A stretch of 64,000 nt of DNA from the NCBI GenBank assembly GCA_023150375.1, contig JAKLLA010000015.1:62001-126000 (forward strand), written 5' to 3'. This DNA comes from Burkholderiaceae bacterium (GTDB lineage: Bacteria; Pseudomonadota; Gammaproteobacteria; Burkholderiales; Burkholderiaceae_C). Shown here in pieces: positions 48,849-59,043 of this stretch (its first letter is position 1; every line of letters begins with the position of its first letter). Both the position numbers and the translations under genes were made by a program. Under the pieces are notes generated by a model. That model was given only the letters and a program-made list of their open reading frames with translations. It made no database searches and was not told the DNA's origin.

Positions 48849-49967
48849 TCAGGGACGCTTGCGTTCCATCGCGGCCGAGAACTGCTGCAGCGTGGCCAGG
48901 GGCACGTCACCCACCACCGTGAGCCACCAATCGTCGAGGCGCCGCGTCAGGGCGACCGTGGCCCCCCAGCTGGCCACGCCGTCGCGCTGATGGATCGCCG
49001 CGTCGAAGGGTTCGACGAAGAGCGACACCAGCGTCAGGCCGTCGCTGTAGGTCACCTGCAGCAGGCCGGCCGAGGCGTCCCCGGCTGTTCCGGGCGTGGC
49101 CGTCGGCTGGCTGGCTGCCAGCGCGGCGGTGGCCAGCGGGCTGACGGTCGGCAGGGCCGCGCGACTGCTGCCTGGCCGGTCCGGTGCACGCAGGGGGCGT
49201 CGCACGCAGCGCACCTGCACGAAGGCAGCCGGGGCCTGGCGCAGCTGCCAGCCCTCGCGCTCCAGGTCGGCACGCTGCATCTGCGGACGCTGGACACGGT
49301 AGCCGTCCAGGCGGCGCATCTCCTGCAGCAGGGCCTGCGGCTGCAGCGGGGCATCGAGCTGCAGTTCGGAGAAGGCCGACGATTCCAGTACCTCGCCGCG
49401 AGCGCCGAGGGTGTCGGCGCGCAGCAGCAGCCCGCTCTGTCGTTCCAGCCAGAGCCGCTGCGGGTAGCGCAGGGCATCGCGCGGCCGCAGGGTCAGCACC
49501 TGCGCCTCGTGACCGGCCACCCGGTCCAGCCCGCCCCATTGCACCTCGTAGGCGTCGGCCAGGGGCGCCACGTCGGCCAGTCCGGCCGACGGGAACGCGC
49601 CGAGCATCTCGCGCGGCTCGATCGAGGCCTCGCGGGTCTTCGGCCAGAAGACATGGACGGTGTCGTCGTGCCGGTAGACCCGCCGCATCTGGCCGTCGAG
49701 CGCCTCGATGCGCTCGAGCTGGTGGCGTCCGTCGGCGTAGTGGGCGATGCGCGAACTGCTCAGAGTACCGCCGGCATTGACGACGAAGATGCCGGTGTAG
49801 CTGCGGCGTCGCGCGGCGTCGCGCAGCCGGCGCAGCACCGCGGCGGCATCACCTGCCAGCGGCGCCTCGGCGGCCACGCCCGCACCCGGCCAGGAAGCGG
49901 CCAGCAGGGTGGTCAGTGCGGCCGTGCCGCGGCAGAAGCGACGTCGTGTGGAACCGTTCGACGTCAT
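48849..49967 (-). CDS. rseB: RseB/MucB, periplasmic regulator of the anti-sigma factor
   Basis: RseB binds the periplasmic part of RseA and shields it from proteolysis until it binds mislocalised lipopolysaccharide. The 372-residue protein has the MucB/RseB domain (AAAVLRRLRDAARRRSYTGIFVV, IEALDGQMRRVYRHDDTV) and its C-terminal domain (FVEPFDAAIHQRDGVASWGATVALTR). The N-terminus is STRRRFCRGTAALTTLLAAS, a twin-arginine-like signal rather than an ordinary Sec signal. Its ATG overlaps the rseA stop by 4 nt. A Ser/Pro/Ala-rich insert (about 270-300) is extra compared with E. coli RseB. Confidence 0.88.
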   Translation of the reverse strand: MTSNGSTRRRFCRGTAALTTLLAASWPGAGVAAEAPLAGDAAAVLRRLRDAARRRSYTGIFVVNAGGTLSSSRIAHYADGRHQLERIEALDGQMRRVYRHDDTVHVFWPKTREASIEPREMLGAFPSAGLADVAPLADAYEVQWGGLDRVAGHEAQVLTLRPRDALRYPQRLWLERQSGLLLRADTLGARGEVLESSAFSELQLDAPLQPQALLQEMRRLDGYRVQRPQMQRADLEREGWQLRQAPAAFVQVRCVRRPLRAPDRPGSSRAALPTVSPLATAALAASQPTATPGTAGDASAGLLQVTYSDGLTLVSLFVEPFDAAIHQRDGVASWGATVALTRRLDDWWLTVVGDVPLATLQQFSAAMERKRP

Positions 49968-50632
49968 GGGCGCGATCCGACCTCGTAGGCGGCATTGCGC
50001 ACGAAGCCGGCCGCCGGACTGAGCGCCGCACTGCCCTGGAATTCCCGGTGGGCGCGCAGGTAGCGCTCCAGCTCGGCCTCGGCCAGCGCCTGACGGGCGT
50101 CGACCGCCCCCGCGGGCGGCGTCGAGGCGGCAGGCGCCGTCGGCCCCCAGGCCGCCAGGCTGCTCGGGGCCTCGCCTCGCAGTGACCAGACCACGCCCGC
50201 CACCATCATCACACCGGCTGCGATGCCCACGGGAGCCGCCCAGCGTACGCGCCGCACACGGGCTGGCGGGGACGAGGGCCATTTCACCACCGACGCGACG
50301 GCAGAGCCGTCCGTGCCGGTCGCAACGCCTGGCAAGGGCAGGGGCGGGGCGGGCATGTCGCTGCGCTGGGTGGGGGCGAGCACCACCGGTTCGCGCTCCA
50401 GTCGACTTCGCAGCGCGGCCAGGAAGGCCTCGTCCCGTTCGGGCGGGCGGGCGAGTTCGTCGCTGCGCAGCACGTCGCCGACCAGATGGTAGGCATGCCA
50501 GCGGGCCTGCTGGCGCGCATCGCGTCGCCAGGCGGCACAGGCGGCTGCGACCTGCGGATCGTCGAGTTCGCCGTCCATCAGGGCGGACAGGCTCGCTTCG
50601 TCACTGCCCCGGGGCAGTTCGCTGTCGTTCAT
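49964..50632 (-). CDS. rseA: RseA, anti-sigma-E factor
   Basis: RseA is the inner-membrane anti-sigma factor that holds RpoE inactive until cleaved. The 222-residue protein has the N-terminal cytoplasmic RseA domain (DEASLSALMDGELDDPQ, ARWHAYHLVGDVLRSDELA, about 10-85), a Pro-rich linker, one membrane helix (WAAPVGIAAGVMMVAGVVWSL, 131-151) and a periplasmic C-terminus that would meet RseB. It follows rpoE by 25 nt and overlaps rseB by ATGA. ATG 50632 is used; longer open frames reach into rpoE. Confidence 0.9.
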   Translation of the reverse strand: MNDSELPRGSDEASLSALMDGELDDPQVAAACAAWRRDARQQARWHAYHLVGDVLRSDELARPPERDEAFLAALRSRLEREPVVLAPTQRSDMPAPPLPLPGVATGTDGSAVASVVKWPSSPPARVRRVRWAAPVGIAAGVMMVAGVVWSLRGEAPSSLAAWGPTAPAASTPPAGAVDARQALAEAELERYLRAHREFQGSAALSPAAGFVRNAAYEVGSRP

Positions 50633-50657
50633 CTCGCACTCCAGACAGGACCGAACG

Positions 50658-51272
50658 TCACCATCGTCGGCCCTTCTTCGTATCCAACAGGGGGCGCAAC
50701 CTCTCGGCAATCGCCTCGCGAGCGCGGAAGATCCTCGAACGCACCGTGCCGATCGGGCAGGCCATCGCCTCGGCGATCTCGTCGTAGGAAAGTCCTTCCA
50801 CCTCGCGCAACAGGATGGCCTGGCGCAGGTCGTCCGGCAGGGCTTCGATCGCCGCGTTGACCGTGGCGGCAATCTCCCGGCTGGCCAGCACTGCGTCCGG
50901 CGTTTCCTCGTCGCTTAGTTCATGCTCCGGGCGGTAAGTTTCGTCGTCATCCTGCCGGGCCGCATTCAGCGCGGTTTCCGTGATCACAGGATCACGCTTG
51001 AGTTCGACCAGCGTCTTCTTGGCGGTGTTGACCGCGATGCGGTAGAGCCAGGTGTAGAAGGCGCTTTCGCCGCGGAACTGCGGCAGCGCCCGGTAGGCCC
51101 GGATGAAGGACTCCTGGGCGATGTCCTGGATCAGGTCGCTGTCCCGCACGAGTCGGCCGATGAGTCGCTCGATGCGGCGCTGGTACTTGACCACGAGCAT
51201 TTCGAAGGCATGCACCTCGCCCCGCTTGGCGCGTTCGACGAGTTGGGCGTCGGCGTCAGCGGTCATCGGCAC
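50658..51272 (-). CDS. rpoE: RpoE, extracytoplasmic-function sigma-E factor
   Basis: RpoE directs transcription of envelope stress genes. The 204-residue ECF sigma has region 2 (FEMLVVKYQRRIERLIGRLV, DIAQESFIRAYRALPQFRG, YTWLYRIAVNTAKKTL) and region 4 (IEALPDDLRQAILLREVEGLSYDEIAEAM and GTVRSRIFRAREAIAERL). ATG 51272 is used, with ATG 51266 as an alternative. It overlaps the upstream membrane-protein gene by 17 nt. RseA, RseB and MucD follow in order, so the whole sigma-E control module is present. Confidence 0.96.
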   Translation of the reverse strand: MPMTADADAQLVERAKRGEVHAFEMLVVKYQRRIERLIGRLVRDSDLIQDIAQESFIRAYRALPQFRGESAFYTWLYRIAVNTAKKTLVELKRDPVITETALNAARQDDDETYRPEHELSDEETPDAVLASREIAATVNAAIEALPDDLRQAILLREVEGLSYDEIAEAMACPIGTVRSRIFRAREAIAERLRPLLDTKKGRRW

Positions 51273-51759
51273 TCGGTCGGACCGCGGCGGCGGTGGGGGT
51301 CGGCAGGGGGGCGTTCATGCGGCGCGGGGAATATAGCGCACAGCGCAGCAGGTGCCAGTGGCCGGGGAGGTCGGACTCGGCCAGGGCCAGCCAGCCACGC
51401 CGGCCAGGCCCTGCCGGTCGCAGTTCGAGCAGCAGCCAGTGACCGGCGTCGATGCGCACCATCGGCTGGCCTTCCACCCAGGGGGCGTCGGGTGTGCGTG
51501 GGTCGAGGCGCCACTGCCAGCCGCCTGCCACCCATTGCAGCTCGAACGCCGGTCGGCGCGATCCGACGGCGACACCGATCAGGGTCGCCCACAGGCCGAG
51601 CACAAGGATCCACTGCGGCGCACCGACCCCGTCGCCAGCGCGCCATTGCAGCAGCCAGACCAGTGGCACCAGCGCCGCCGCGGCGCAGCCGATCCGCTGG
51701 GCGCGTTGCCAGCCGCGGTGGCCGCGGCCTTGCAGTCGCAGGGGAGGCGCCTCGCGCAT
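51256..51759 (-). CDS. small membrane protein between fabF and rpoE (YgfX-like topology)
   Basis: A 167-residue protein with two hydrophobic segments (RIGCAAAALVPLVWLLQW and WILVLGLWATLIGVAVG) followed by a soluble Trp-rich domain (ELQWVAGGWQWRLDPR, GHWLLLELRPAG, GWLALAESDLPGHWHLLR). This two-helix plus beta-domain layout resembles YgfX/CptA proteins, but homology is inferred only from topology. The gene follows fabF by 30 nt and overlaps rpoE by 17 nt. A sigma-70-like promoter for rpoE appears inside its 3' part. Confidence 0.7.
   Translation of the reverse strand: MREAPPLRLQGRGHRGWQRAQRIGCAAAALVPLVWLLQWRAGDGVGAPQWILVLGLWATLIGVAVGSRRPAFELQWVAGGWQWRLDPRTPDAPWVEGQPMVRIDAGHWLLLELRPAGPGRRGWLALAESDLPGHWHLLRCALYSPRRMNAPLPTPTAAAVRPSADDR
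51330..51358 (-). promoter_or_regulatory. candidate sigma-70 promoter of rpoE
   Basis: On the minus strand CTGGCA (51358-51353, 4 of 6 consensus) and TATATT (51335-51330, 5 of 6) are separated by 17 nt. The predicted start is near 51323, about 50 nt before the rpoE ATG and within the coding region of the preceding gene. I found no sigma-E-type GGAACTT match with a proper -10 in the same interval. Confidence 0.45.
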
Positions 51760-51789
51760 GCCGCTGCCCGGGGGCGCTGCGGCAGCCGG

Positions 51790-53034
<1,245 letters not shown>

Positions 53035-53077
53035 GCGGATTTCGATGGCAGGTCGACGGGGATCGGCGCGAACGCGA

Positions 53078-53359
<282 letters not shown>

Positions 53360-53470
53360 CTAAGGGGTCCGGAGTGTGACGGATTCCGGGGGCCAGGCGA
53401 CCCGCGCAGGACGGGGATCCGGATCGCCTGACCAGGGGCCAGCCGCGCAGCGGCCAGCCGGAAACGGGGT

Positions 53471-54214
53471 TCAGCCCATGAACATGCCGCCATTGACGTG
53501 CAGCTCGGTGCCGGTGATGTAGCCGGCACGGGGCGAGGCAAGGAAGGCCACCGCTTCGGCGATGTCCTCCGGCGCGCCCAGCCGGCCCAGCGGAATCTGC
53601 CCCATCAGCGCCTGCTTCTGCGCTTCGGGCAGCACTTCGGTCATGTCGGTGGCGATGAAGCCGGGGGCCACGCAGTTGACGGTGATGCCGCGACTGCCCA
53701 GTTCGCGCGCCAGCGAGCGGGTCATGCCGGCCACGCCGGCCTTCGCGGCGCAGTAATTCGCCTGGCCCGGGTTGCCGGAGGCGCCCACCACCGAGGTGAT
53801 GTTGACGATGCGCCCATAGCGCTGCTTCATCATCGGGCGGGTGGCGGCACGGCAGGCGCGGAAGACGGCGCGCAGGTTGGTGTCGATCACCGCGTCCCAG
53901 TCGTCGTCCTTCAGGCGCATGGCCAGGCCGTCGCGGGTGATGCCGGCATTGTTGACCAGCACGTGCAGGCCACCGTCCTGCTTGACGATCGCGTCGAGGG
54001 TGGCGTCCAGCGCCGCGGCGTCGGTGACGTTCAGGACCTGGCCGCGCCCGCCCAGGTGTTCCAGCGCCGCGGTGATCGCGGCGGCGCCGCTCTCGCTGGT
54101 GGCGGTGCCGATCACCTTGAAGCCCTGCTGGGCCAGTGTCAGCGCGATGGCGCGGCCGATGCCGCGACTGGCGCCGGTGACCAGCGCGATCTGGGGAGGG
54201 GTGGCGAGGCTCAT
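53471..54214 (-). CDS. fabG: FabG, 3-oxoacyl-ACP reductase
   Basis: FabG reduces 3-oxoacyl-ACP with NADPH in fatty acid elongation. The 247-residue short-chain dehydrogenase has GASRGIG (14-20), LVNNAGITRDGLAMRLKDDDW, catalytic Ser in NITSVVG and YCAAKAG with the Tyr-Lys pair. It ends TGTELHVNGGMFMG. The start at 54214 overlaps the fabD stop by ATGA. A related reductase, PhaB, is less likely in this fab context. Confidence 0.96.
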   Translation of the reverse strand: MSLATPPQIALVTGASRGIGRAIALTLAQQGFKVIGTATSESGAAAITAALEHLGGRGQVLNVTDAAALDATLDAIVKQDGGLHVLVNNAGITRDGLAMRLKDDDWDAVIDTNLRAVFRACRAATRPMMKQRYGRIVNITSVVGASGNPGQANYCAAKAGVAGMTRSLARELGSRGITVNCVAPGFIATDMTEVLPEAQKQALMGQIPLGRLGAPEDIAEAVAFLASPRAGYITGTELHVNGGMFMG

Positions 54215-55149
54215 GCGAGCAGTCCTTTCACCTCGGCCAGGCTGGCCGGGTCGCAGAGGGTGGCGGTGACCAGCGAGGCGTCGATGCGCTTGACCATGCC
54301 GGCCAGCACCTTGCCGGGGCCGCACTCGATCACATGGCTCAGGCCGCGGGCCTTCAGCGCCTGCACCAGTTCCACCCAGCGCACCGGGCCGAAGGCCTGG
54401 CGGTACAGGGCTTCGCGGATCGCGTCGGGCGCACTCTGCACGGTCACGTCGATGTTGTTGAGCACCGGAACGTTCGGCGTCGCGAAGGCCACCTCGGCCA
54501 GGCGGGCTTTCAGGCGCTCGGCCGCGGGCTTCATCAGGCTGCAGTGGAAGGGGGCGGAAACCGGCAGCGGCAGGGCCCGCTTGGCCCCCATGCCCTTGAG
54601 CACCTCGCAGCCCTTCTCGACACCGGCCTTGCTGCCGGCGATCACGGTCTGCTTGGGGTCGTTGAAGTTCACCGCCTCGACCACCTCGCCGCTCGCGGCG
54701 GCGGCCTGGGCACAGCCTTCGCGCACGGCTGCGGCGTCCAGGCCCAGGATCGCCGCCATCGCACCACTGCCCACCGGCACCGCTTCCTGCATGGCCTGCG
54801 CGCGCAGCCGCACCAGCGGCAGCGCATCGGCCAGCGTCAGCGCCCCGGCGGCGACCAGGGCGGTGTACTCGCCCAGCGAATGGCCGGCCACCGCTGCCGG
54901 CTCGGCACCGCCTTCGGCCCGCCAGATCCGGTAGGCGACGATGCCTGCGGTGAGCATCACGGGCTGGGTGTTGGTGGTGAGGTCCAGGGCTTCCTTCGGG
55001 CCCTCGGCGATCAGGCGACCGATGTCCTCGCCCAGGGCGGCGCCGGCTTCCTCGAGCGTGGCGCGGGCGACGGGGTGGTCCTTCCAGACGTCGAGCATGC
55101 CGACGGACTGCGAACCCTGGCCGGGGAAGACGAAGGCGAAGGCGGTCAT
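54211..55149 (-). CDS. fabD: FabD, malonyl-CoA:ACP transacylase
   Basis: FabD moves malonyl from CoA to AcpP. The 312-residue protein has FVFPGQGSQSVGML, the nucleophile Ser91 in AGHSLGEYTALVAAG, and the catalytic His in SAPFHCSLMKPA. IECGPGKVLAGM is the usual C-terminal motif. ATG 55149 is used; the longer frame is not homologous. It lies 61 nt after fabH and overlaps fabG. Confidence 0.97.
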   Translation of the reverse strand: MTAFAFVFPGQGSQSVGMLDVWKDHPVARATLEEAGAALGEDIGRLIAEGPKEALDLTTNTQPVMLTAGIVAYRIWRAEGGAEPAAVAGHSLGEYTALVAAGALTLADALPLVRLRAQAMQEAVPVGSGAMAAILGLDAAAVREGCAQAAAASGEVVEAVNFNDPKQTVIAGSKAGVEKGCEVLKGMGAKRALPLPVSAPFHCSLMKPAAERLKARLAEVAFATPNVPVLNNIDVTVQSAPDAIREALYRQAFGPVRWVELVQALKARGLSHVIECGPGKVLAGMVKRIDASLVTATLCDPASLAEVKGLLA

Positions 55150-55210
55150 GAAAATTCCTGGCAAGACAGAAGTGATTCGGTCGGCAGCCGTGTGCGCTGG
55201 CGCACGGGCG

Positions 55211-56203
55211 TCAGAAGTCCAGCAGCACCGCGCCCCAGGTGAAGCCGCCGCCCACACCCTCGAGCAGCACGGTGTCCCCGCGCTGGATGCGGCCGCTGCG
55301 CACCGCCTCGTCGAAGGCCAGCGGAATCGAGGCCGCCGAGGTGTTGCCGTGCCGGTCGACGGTGACGATCACCTTGTCCATCGGCAGCTTCAGCTTGCGG
55401 GCCGTGCTCTGCATGATGCGGATGTTGGCCTGATGCGGCACCAGCCAGTCGATGTCCGTCTCGCGGCGGCCGGCCTTCTCCAGCACCGTGCGGGCAGTGC
55501 TTTCCAGAACGCCCACGGCGAGCTTGAACACGGCCTGTCCGTCCATGCGCAGGAAGGGATCGCCCAGCACGCCGCCGCGTGCCACGACACCCGGCGTGCA
55601 CAGGATGTCCAGATGACGTCCGTCGGCATGCAGGTCGGTGGCGAGGATGCCCGGAGTGTCGCTGGCCGACAGCACCACCGCGCCGGCACCGTCGCCGAAC
55701 AGCACGCAGGTGGTCCGGTCGTCGAAGTTCAGGATGCGCGAAAAGACCTCGGCCCCGATCACCAGCGCATGGCGGGCCGAGCCGGTGCGGATCATCGCGT
55801 CGGCCACGGTGGTGGCGTAGATGAAGCCCGAACAGACGGCCTGCACGTCCAGGGCCGGGCAGCCGTGCACGATGCCCAGCTTGCGCTGCACGATGGTCGC
55901 CGTGGACGGGAAGGTCATGTCCGGCGTCGAGGTCGCGACCACGATCAGATCGATGTCGCTGCCCTGCAGCCCTGCAGCCTCGAGGGCATGACGGGCTGCC
56001 TGCACCGCCAGGTCGCTGGCGTTCACCTCGGGGGCGGCGAAATGGCGTGCACGGATGCCGGTGCGCTCGACGATCCAGGCGTCCGAAGTGTCGATGCCGC
56101 GTTCGGCCAGTTCGGCCGCCAGTTCGACGTTGTCGACCCGTCGGGGTGGAAGGGCGCTGCCGGTACCGGCGATTCGTGAGTGGCGGGGCGTGGATTCGAT
56201 CAT
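55211..56203 (-). CDS. fabH: FabH, beta-ketoacyl-ACP synthase III
   Basis: FabH starts fatty acid synthesis by condensing acetyl-CoA with malonyl-ACP. The 330-residue enzyme has the catalytic Cys124 in [12 protein letters not shown], the His in [10 protein letters not shown], and Asn in [25 protein letters not shown] is also conserved. Its start overlaps the plsX stop by 4 nt (ATGA), so acyl-phosphate and initiation steps are translated together. Confidence 0.97.
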   Translation of the reverse strand: MIESTPRHSRIAGTGSALPPRRVDNVELAAELAERGIDTSDAWIVERTGIRARHFAAPEVNASDLAVQAARHALEAAGLQGSDIDLIVVATSTPDMTFPSTATIVQRKLGIVHGCPALDVQAVCSGFIYATTVADAMIRTGSARHALVIGAEVFSRILNFDDRTTCVLFGDGAGAVVLSASDTPGILATDLHADGRHLDILCTPGVVARGGVLGDPFLRMDGQAVFKLAVGVLESTARTVLEKAGRRETDIDWLVPHQANIRIMQSTARKLKLPMDKVIVTVDRHGNTSAASIPLAFDEAVRSGRIQRGDTVLLEGVGGGFTWGAVLLDF

Positions 56204-57291
56204 GCAGCTTGCCGGGACTCTGGGCCTGCGGCGTCCGAGGCCGCTGCCGGGCCCGGAAGGGCCGACGTGATGCGGGCATGCACGCGCTCGAGCAGGCGAT
56301 TGCGCGCCGCATCATACGCGCGCTCGAGGGCCCGCTCGAAGGCGTACACGTCCGCCGAACCGTGGCTCTTGAAGACCAGACCGCGCAGGCCGAGCAGGGC
56401 CGCGCCGTTGTGGCGCCGGTGATCCACGTGCCCCTTGAAGCGCTTCAGCACCGGCATGGCGACCAGCGCAGCGGCCTTGGACGCCCAATTGCGCGAGAAC
56501 TCCTGCCGGATGAAGCCGGAGATCATGGACGCCAGCCCCTCGGCCGTCTTCAGCGCCACATTGCCGACGAAGCCGTCGCAGACGACGATGTCGGTGGTGC
56601 CGAGGAAGATGTCGTTGCCTTCGACGTTGCCGTGGAAGTGGATCAGCTGACGGTCGTGGGCTGCACGCAGCAGCTCGCCGGCCTGCTTGATGACCTCGCT
56701 GCCCTTGATCGCTTCCTCGCCGATGTTCAGCAGGCCCACTGTCGGCTGTTCCTTGCCGGCCACGGCGGACACCAGCGCGCTGCCCATCACCGCGAACTGC
56801 AGCAGATGTTCGGCGCTGCAGTCCACGTTGGCGCCCAGATCCAGCACGGTGGTGACGCCATCGCTGCGATTGGGCAGCCCGGAGGCGATCGCCGGCCGGT
56901 CGATGCCGTCGAGCGTCTTGAGCAGGTAACGGGCCACGGCCATCAGTGCGCCGGTGTTGCCCGCCGACACGCAGGCGTCCGCTGCCGACACGCCGTCGAC
57001 CACCTTCACCTGCTGGATCGCCACCCGCATCGAGGAGTCGCGCTTGCGACGCAGCGCCACCTCGACCGGATCGTCCATCGTCACCACCTCGCTGGCGGCA
57101 ATCAGCCGGCAGCGAGGCCAATCGCGAGCCTGTGCCAGATCGGCCTCCCGGCCGACGAGCAGCAGCTCTGCTTGCGGATGTCGATCCAGAAAGGCCCGAC
57201 AGGCCGGCAGGACGACCGCAGGCCCATGGTCGCCCCCCATGCAGTCGACGGACAGGCGCACCGGCCGCGTGAGAGGCGGGAAGGCGTTCAA
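56200..57291 (-). CDS. plsX: PlsX, phosphate acyltransferase
   Basis: PlsX converts acyl-ACP to acyl phosphate, the donor for PlsY in phospholipid synthesis. The 363-residue soluble protein has [53 protein letters not shown] and [15 protein letters not shown], all diagnostic. It lies 109 nt after rpmF. The C-terminal tail is Ala-rich and poorly conserved. Confidence 0.96.
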   Translation of the reverse strand: MNAFPPLTRPVRLSVDCMGGDHGPAVVLPACRAFLDRHPQAELLLVGREADLAQARDWPRCRLIAASEVVTMDDPVEVALRRKRDSSMRVAIQQVKVVDGVSAADACVSAGNTGALMAVARYLLKTLDGIDRPAIASGLPNRSDGVTTVLDLGANVDCSAEHLLQFAVMGSALVSAVAGKEQPTVGLLNIGEEAIKGSEVIKQAGELLRAAHDRQLIHFHGNVEGNDIFLGTTDIVVCDGFVGNVALKTAEGLASMISGFIRQEFSRNWASKAAALVAMPVLKRFKGHVDHRRHNGAALLGLRGLVFKSHGSADVYAFERALERAYDAARNRLLERVHARITSALPGPAAASDAAGPESRQAA

Positions 57292-57400
57292 GAACAGGGC
57301 TCTCGGTCCGGGAACACGGAATGGCCGGACTTCAGGCGGAGCCTGGCCGGCAACGTCGACTCGCGCCGGAGGGCGAGCATCGACGCCGGGGCGAGGAAAA

Positions 57401-57583
57401 TCAGGCGTCTGCCTTGGTCTTCAGGACCTTGCGGCCGCGGTAGAACCCGGTCGGGCTGATGTGGTGGCGCAGGTGCACCTCGCCCGTGGTCGGCTCGATG
57501 GCCGTGCCCGGGGTGGTCAGTGCGTTGTGCGAACGGTGCATGCCCCGCTTCGAGGGCGACTTCTTGTTTTGCTGGACGGCCAT
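57401..57583 (-). CDS. rpmF: ribosomal protein L32
   Basis: L32 is a 60-residue basic protein of the large ribosomal subunit. It starts [20 protein letters not shown] and continues [19 protein letters not shown]. The zinc-binding cysteines of some L32 forms are absent, as in many proteobacteria. The yceD-rpmF-plsX order is typical. A ggag ribosome-binding motif lies upstream, and a promoter candidate precedes it. Confidence 0.96.
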   Translation of the reverse strand: MAVQQNKKSPSKRGMHRSHNALTTPGTAIEPTTGEVHLRHHISPTGFYRGRKVLKTKADA

Positions 57584-57621
57584 GACGGACTCCTGGGTCT
57601 TCCGGCTGGAAAAGCCGAAGA

Positions 57622-57650
57622 CTATACCATGATCGTGCCGCGATGTGGCG
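57622..57650 (-). promoter_or_regulatory. candidate sigma-70 promoter of rpmF
   Basis: TATAGT (57627-57622, 5 of 6) is preceded after 17 nt by GCCACA (57650-57645, 3 of 6) on the minus strand. It lies in the 76-nt gap after yceD. The transcript leader would contain a hairpin with an imperfect stem, cttcggct/agccggaag, at 57598-57620. Confidence 0.5.
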
Positions 57651-57659
57651 CGACTGTTG

Positions 57660-58274
57660 CTAAGCGCCGCTAGGCTCGCTGTCGTCGGTATCGCCGCGGC
57701 GCAGCCGGCCCTTGAGTCCGGCCAGCGCGGCGAAGGGATTTGCGGTCGTTTCTCCGGCGGGCGCCTGCGCGGGGGGGGCGCCTGCCTCCGCGGTGATCGA
57801 GGCGGTGCCCGACGGCAGGGGCCGCGGACAGCGCTCGTGCCGCGGCACCAGCGGTGCGTCCAGCAGCAGTTCGTCCTCGACCAGTTCGTGCAGGTCGAGC
57901 GCGTGGTCGAGCGAGAGCACATCGTCCTCCGATGCCTCGTCGAGCGCCGCGGCGCTGGCCTCGTCGGAGGCAAAGCGGAACCAGCGGTCTACCTCGAAGG
58001 CGACCGGCACCGGCCCGAGGCAGCGCTGGCAGGTCAGCGGCAGGCGGGCCTGAGCCTGCAGGTGCAACCAGATCTCGTCGGCCGCGCCGCGCCTCGGGCG
58101 GGACTCGCCGCGGGCGCGCCATCGCACGCCGGATTGCGCGACCTCGCCGTCGGGATGCAGCCGGTCACTCCAGCGGGCCAGATCGGACAGGTCCATCCTG
58201 CCTTGAAGTTCGCCCGCCTCTGCGGCGAAGGCCGCCACATCGAGGCGTCTGGCCTGGAAGTCTCGCGCTTTCAT
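57660..58274 (-). CDS. yceD: YceD family protein (DUF177), 23S rRNA accumulation protein
   Basis: A 204-residue DUF177 protein. The core [24 protein letters not shown] contains the conserved CxxC pair, followed by [21 protein letters not shown]. YceD homologues are needed for normal 23S rRNA levels and sit upstream of rpmF. A Pro/Ala-rich C-terminal region (about 150-180) is longer than in E. coli. ATG 58274 ([13 protein letters not shown]) is used. It diverges from maf with 136 nt between. Confidence 0.88.
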   Translation of the reverse strand: MKARDFQARRLDVAAFAAEAGELQGRMDLSDLARWSDRLHPDGEVAQSGVRWRARGESRPRRGAADEIWLHLQAQARLPLTCQRCLGPVPVAFEVDRWFRFASDEASAAALDEASEDDVLSLDHALDLHELVEDELLLDAPLVPRHERCPRPLPSGTASITAEAGAPPAQAPAGETTANPFAALAGLKGRLRRGDTDDSEPSGA

Positions 58275-58410
58275 GGGCGGAAGTGTAGGTCGTCCGAGCG
58301 AAACCGACCGAGCGTGCCGGCGCGGCCGCGCCGTCCCGTGGACAATGCGGGCCCGACTCAACGCGGCGCGGCGGTCGACGGCGCGCCGTCGGCCCGCTGC
58401 CTGCCTTGCC

Positions 58411-59043
58411 ATGACCGAACGCCTGATCCTTGCATCCACCTCGGTGTATCGCCGCGAACTGCTGGCGCGTCTGCGCCTGCCCTTCGAGGTCGTGGCGCCG
58501 CAGGTCGACGAGGCGCCGCGCGAGGCAGAGGCTCCCGCCGCCCTGGCCGAGCGGCTGGCGGCGGCCAAGGCCGCCGAGGTGGCGGGGCGATGTCCCGGCG
58601 CCTGGGTGATCGGTTCGGACCAGGTGGCCGAACTCGACGGCCGGCCGCTGGGCAAGCCCCTGGATCACGCCCGGGCGGTGGCCCAGTTGCAGGCCATGCG
58701 CGGTCGTGCCGTGCGCTTTCACACCGCGGTTGCGCTGCAGCCGCCTGCGCCGGCAGCGCTGCGTCGGACGACCGTCTGTGTGCGGGTGAAGTTCCGGGCG
58801 CTCTCCGATGCCGAGATCGAGACCTACCTGCGGCTGGAGCAGCCCTACGACTGTGCCGGCAGCGCCAAGTGCGAGGGACTGGGCATCGCCTTGCTGGAGG
58901 CAATCGAGTCCGACGACCCCACCGCGCTGATCGGCCTGCCGCTCATCGCCACCTGCCGGCTGCTGCAGGATGCCGGCTGGAACCTGTTCGCGCAGCTGCA
59001 GGCGCAGGCTGGCTCGCGCGGCAGCCTCGAGGAGGGGCGATGA
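58411..59043 (+). CDS. Maf family nucleotide pyrophosphatase (YceF-like)
   Basis: A 210-residue Maf-fold nucleoside triphosphate pyrophosphatase, thought to clear modified nucleotides such as 7-methyl-GTP. Conserved features are LILASTSVYRRELLARLRLPF, APQVDEAPRE, VIGSDQVAELDG and YDCAGSAKCEGLGIALLE, the last matching the YceF subgroup. The start is MTERLILAS at 58411 as family alignment suggests. Its TGA overlaps the ATG of the methyltransferase by 4 nt. Confidence 0.93.
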   Translation: MTERLILASTSVYRRELLARLRLPFEVVAPQVDEAPREAEAPAALAERLAAAKAAEVAGRCPGAWVIGSDQVAELDGRPLGKPLDHARAVAQLQAMRGRAVRFHTAVALQPPAPAALRRTTVCVRVKFRALSDAEIETYLRLEQPYDCAGSAKCEGLGIALLEAIESDDPTALIGLPLIATCRLLQDAGWNLFAQLQAQAGSRGSLEEGR

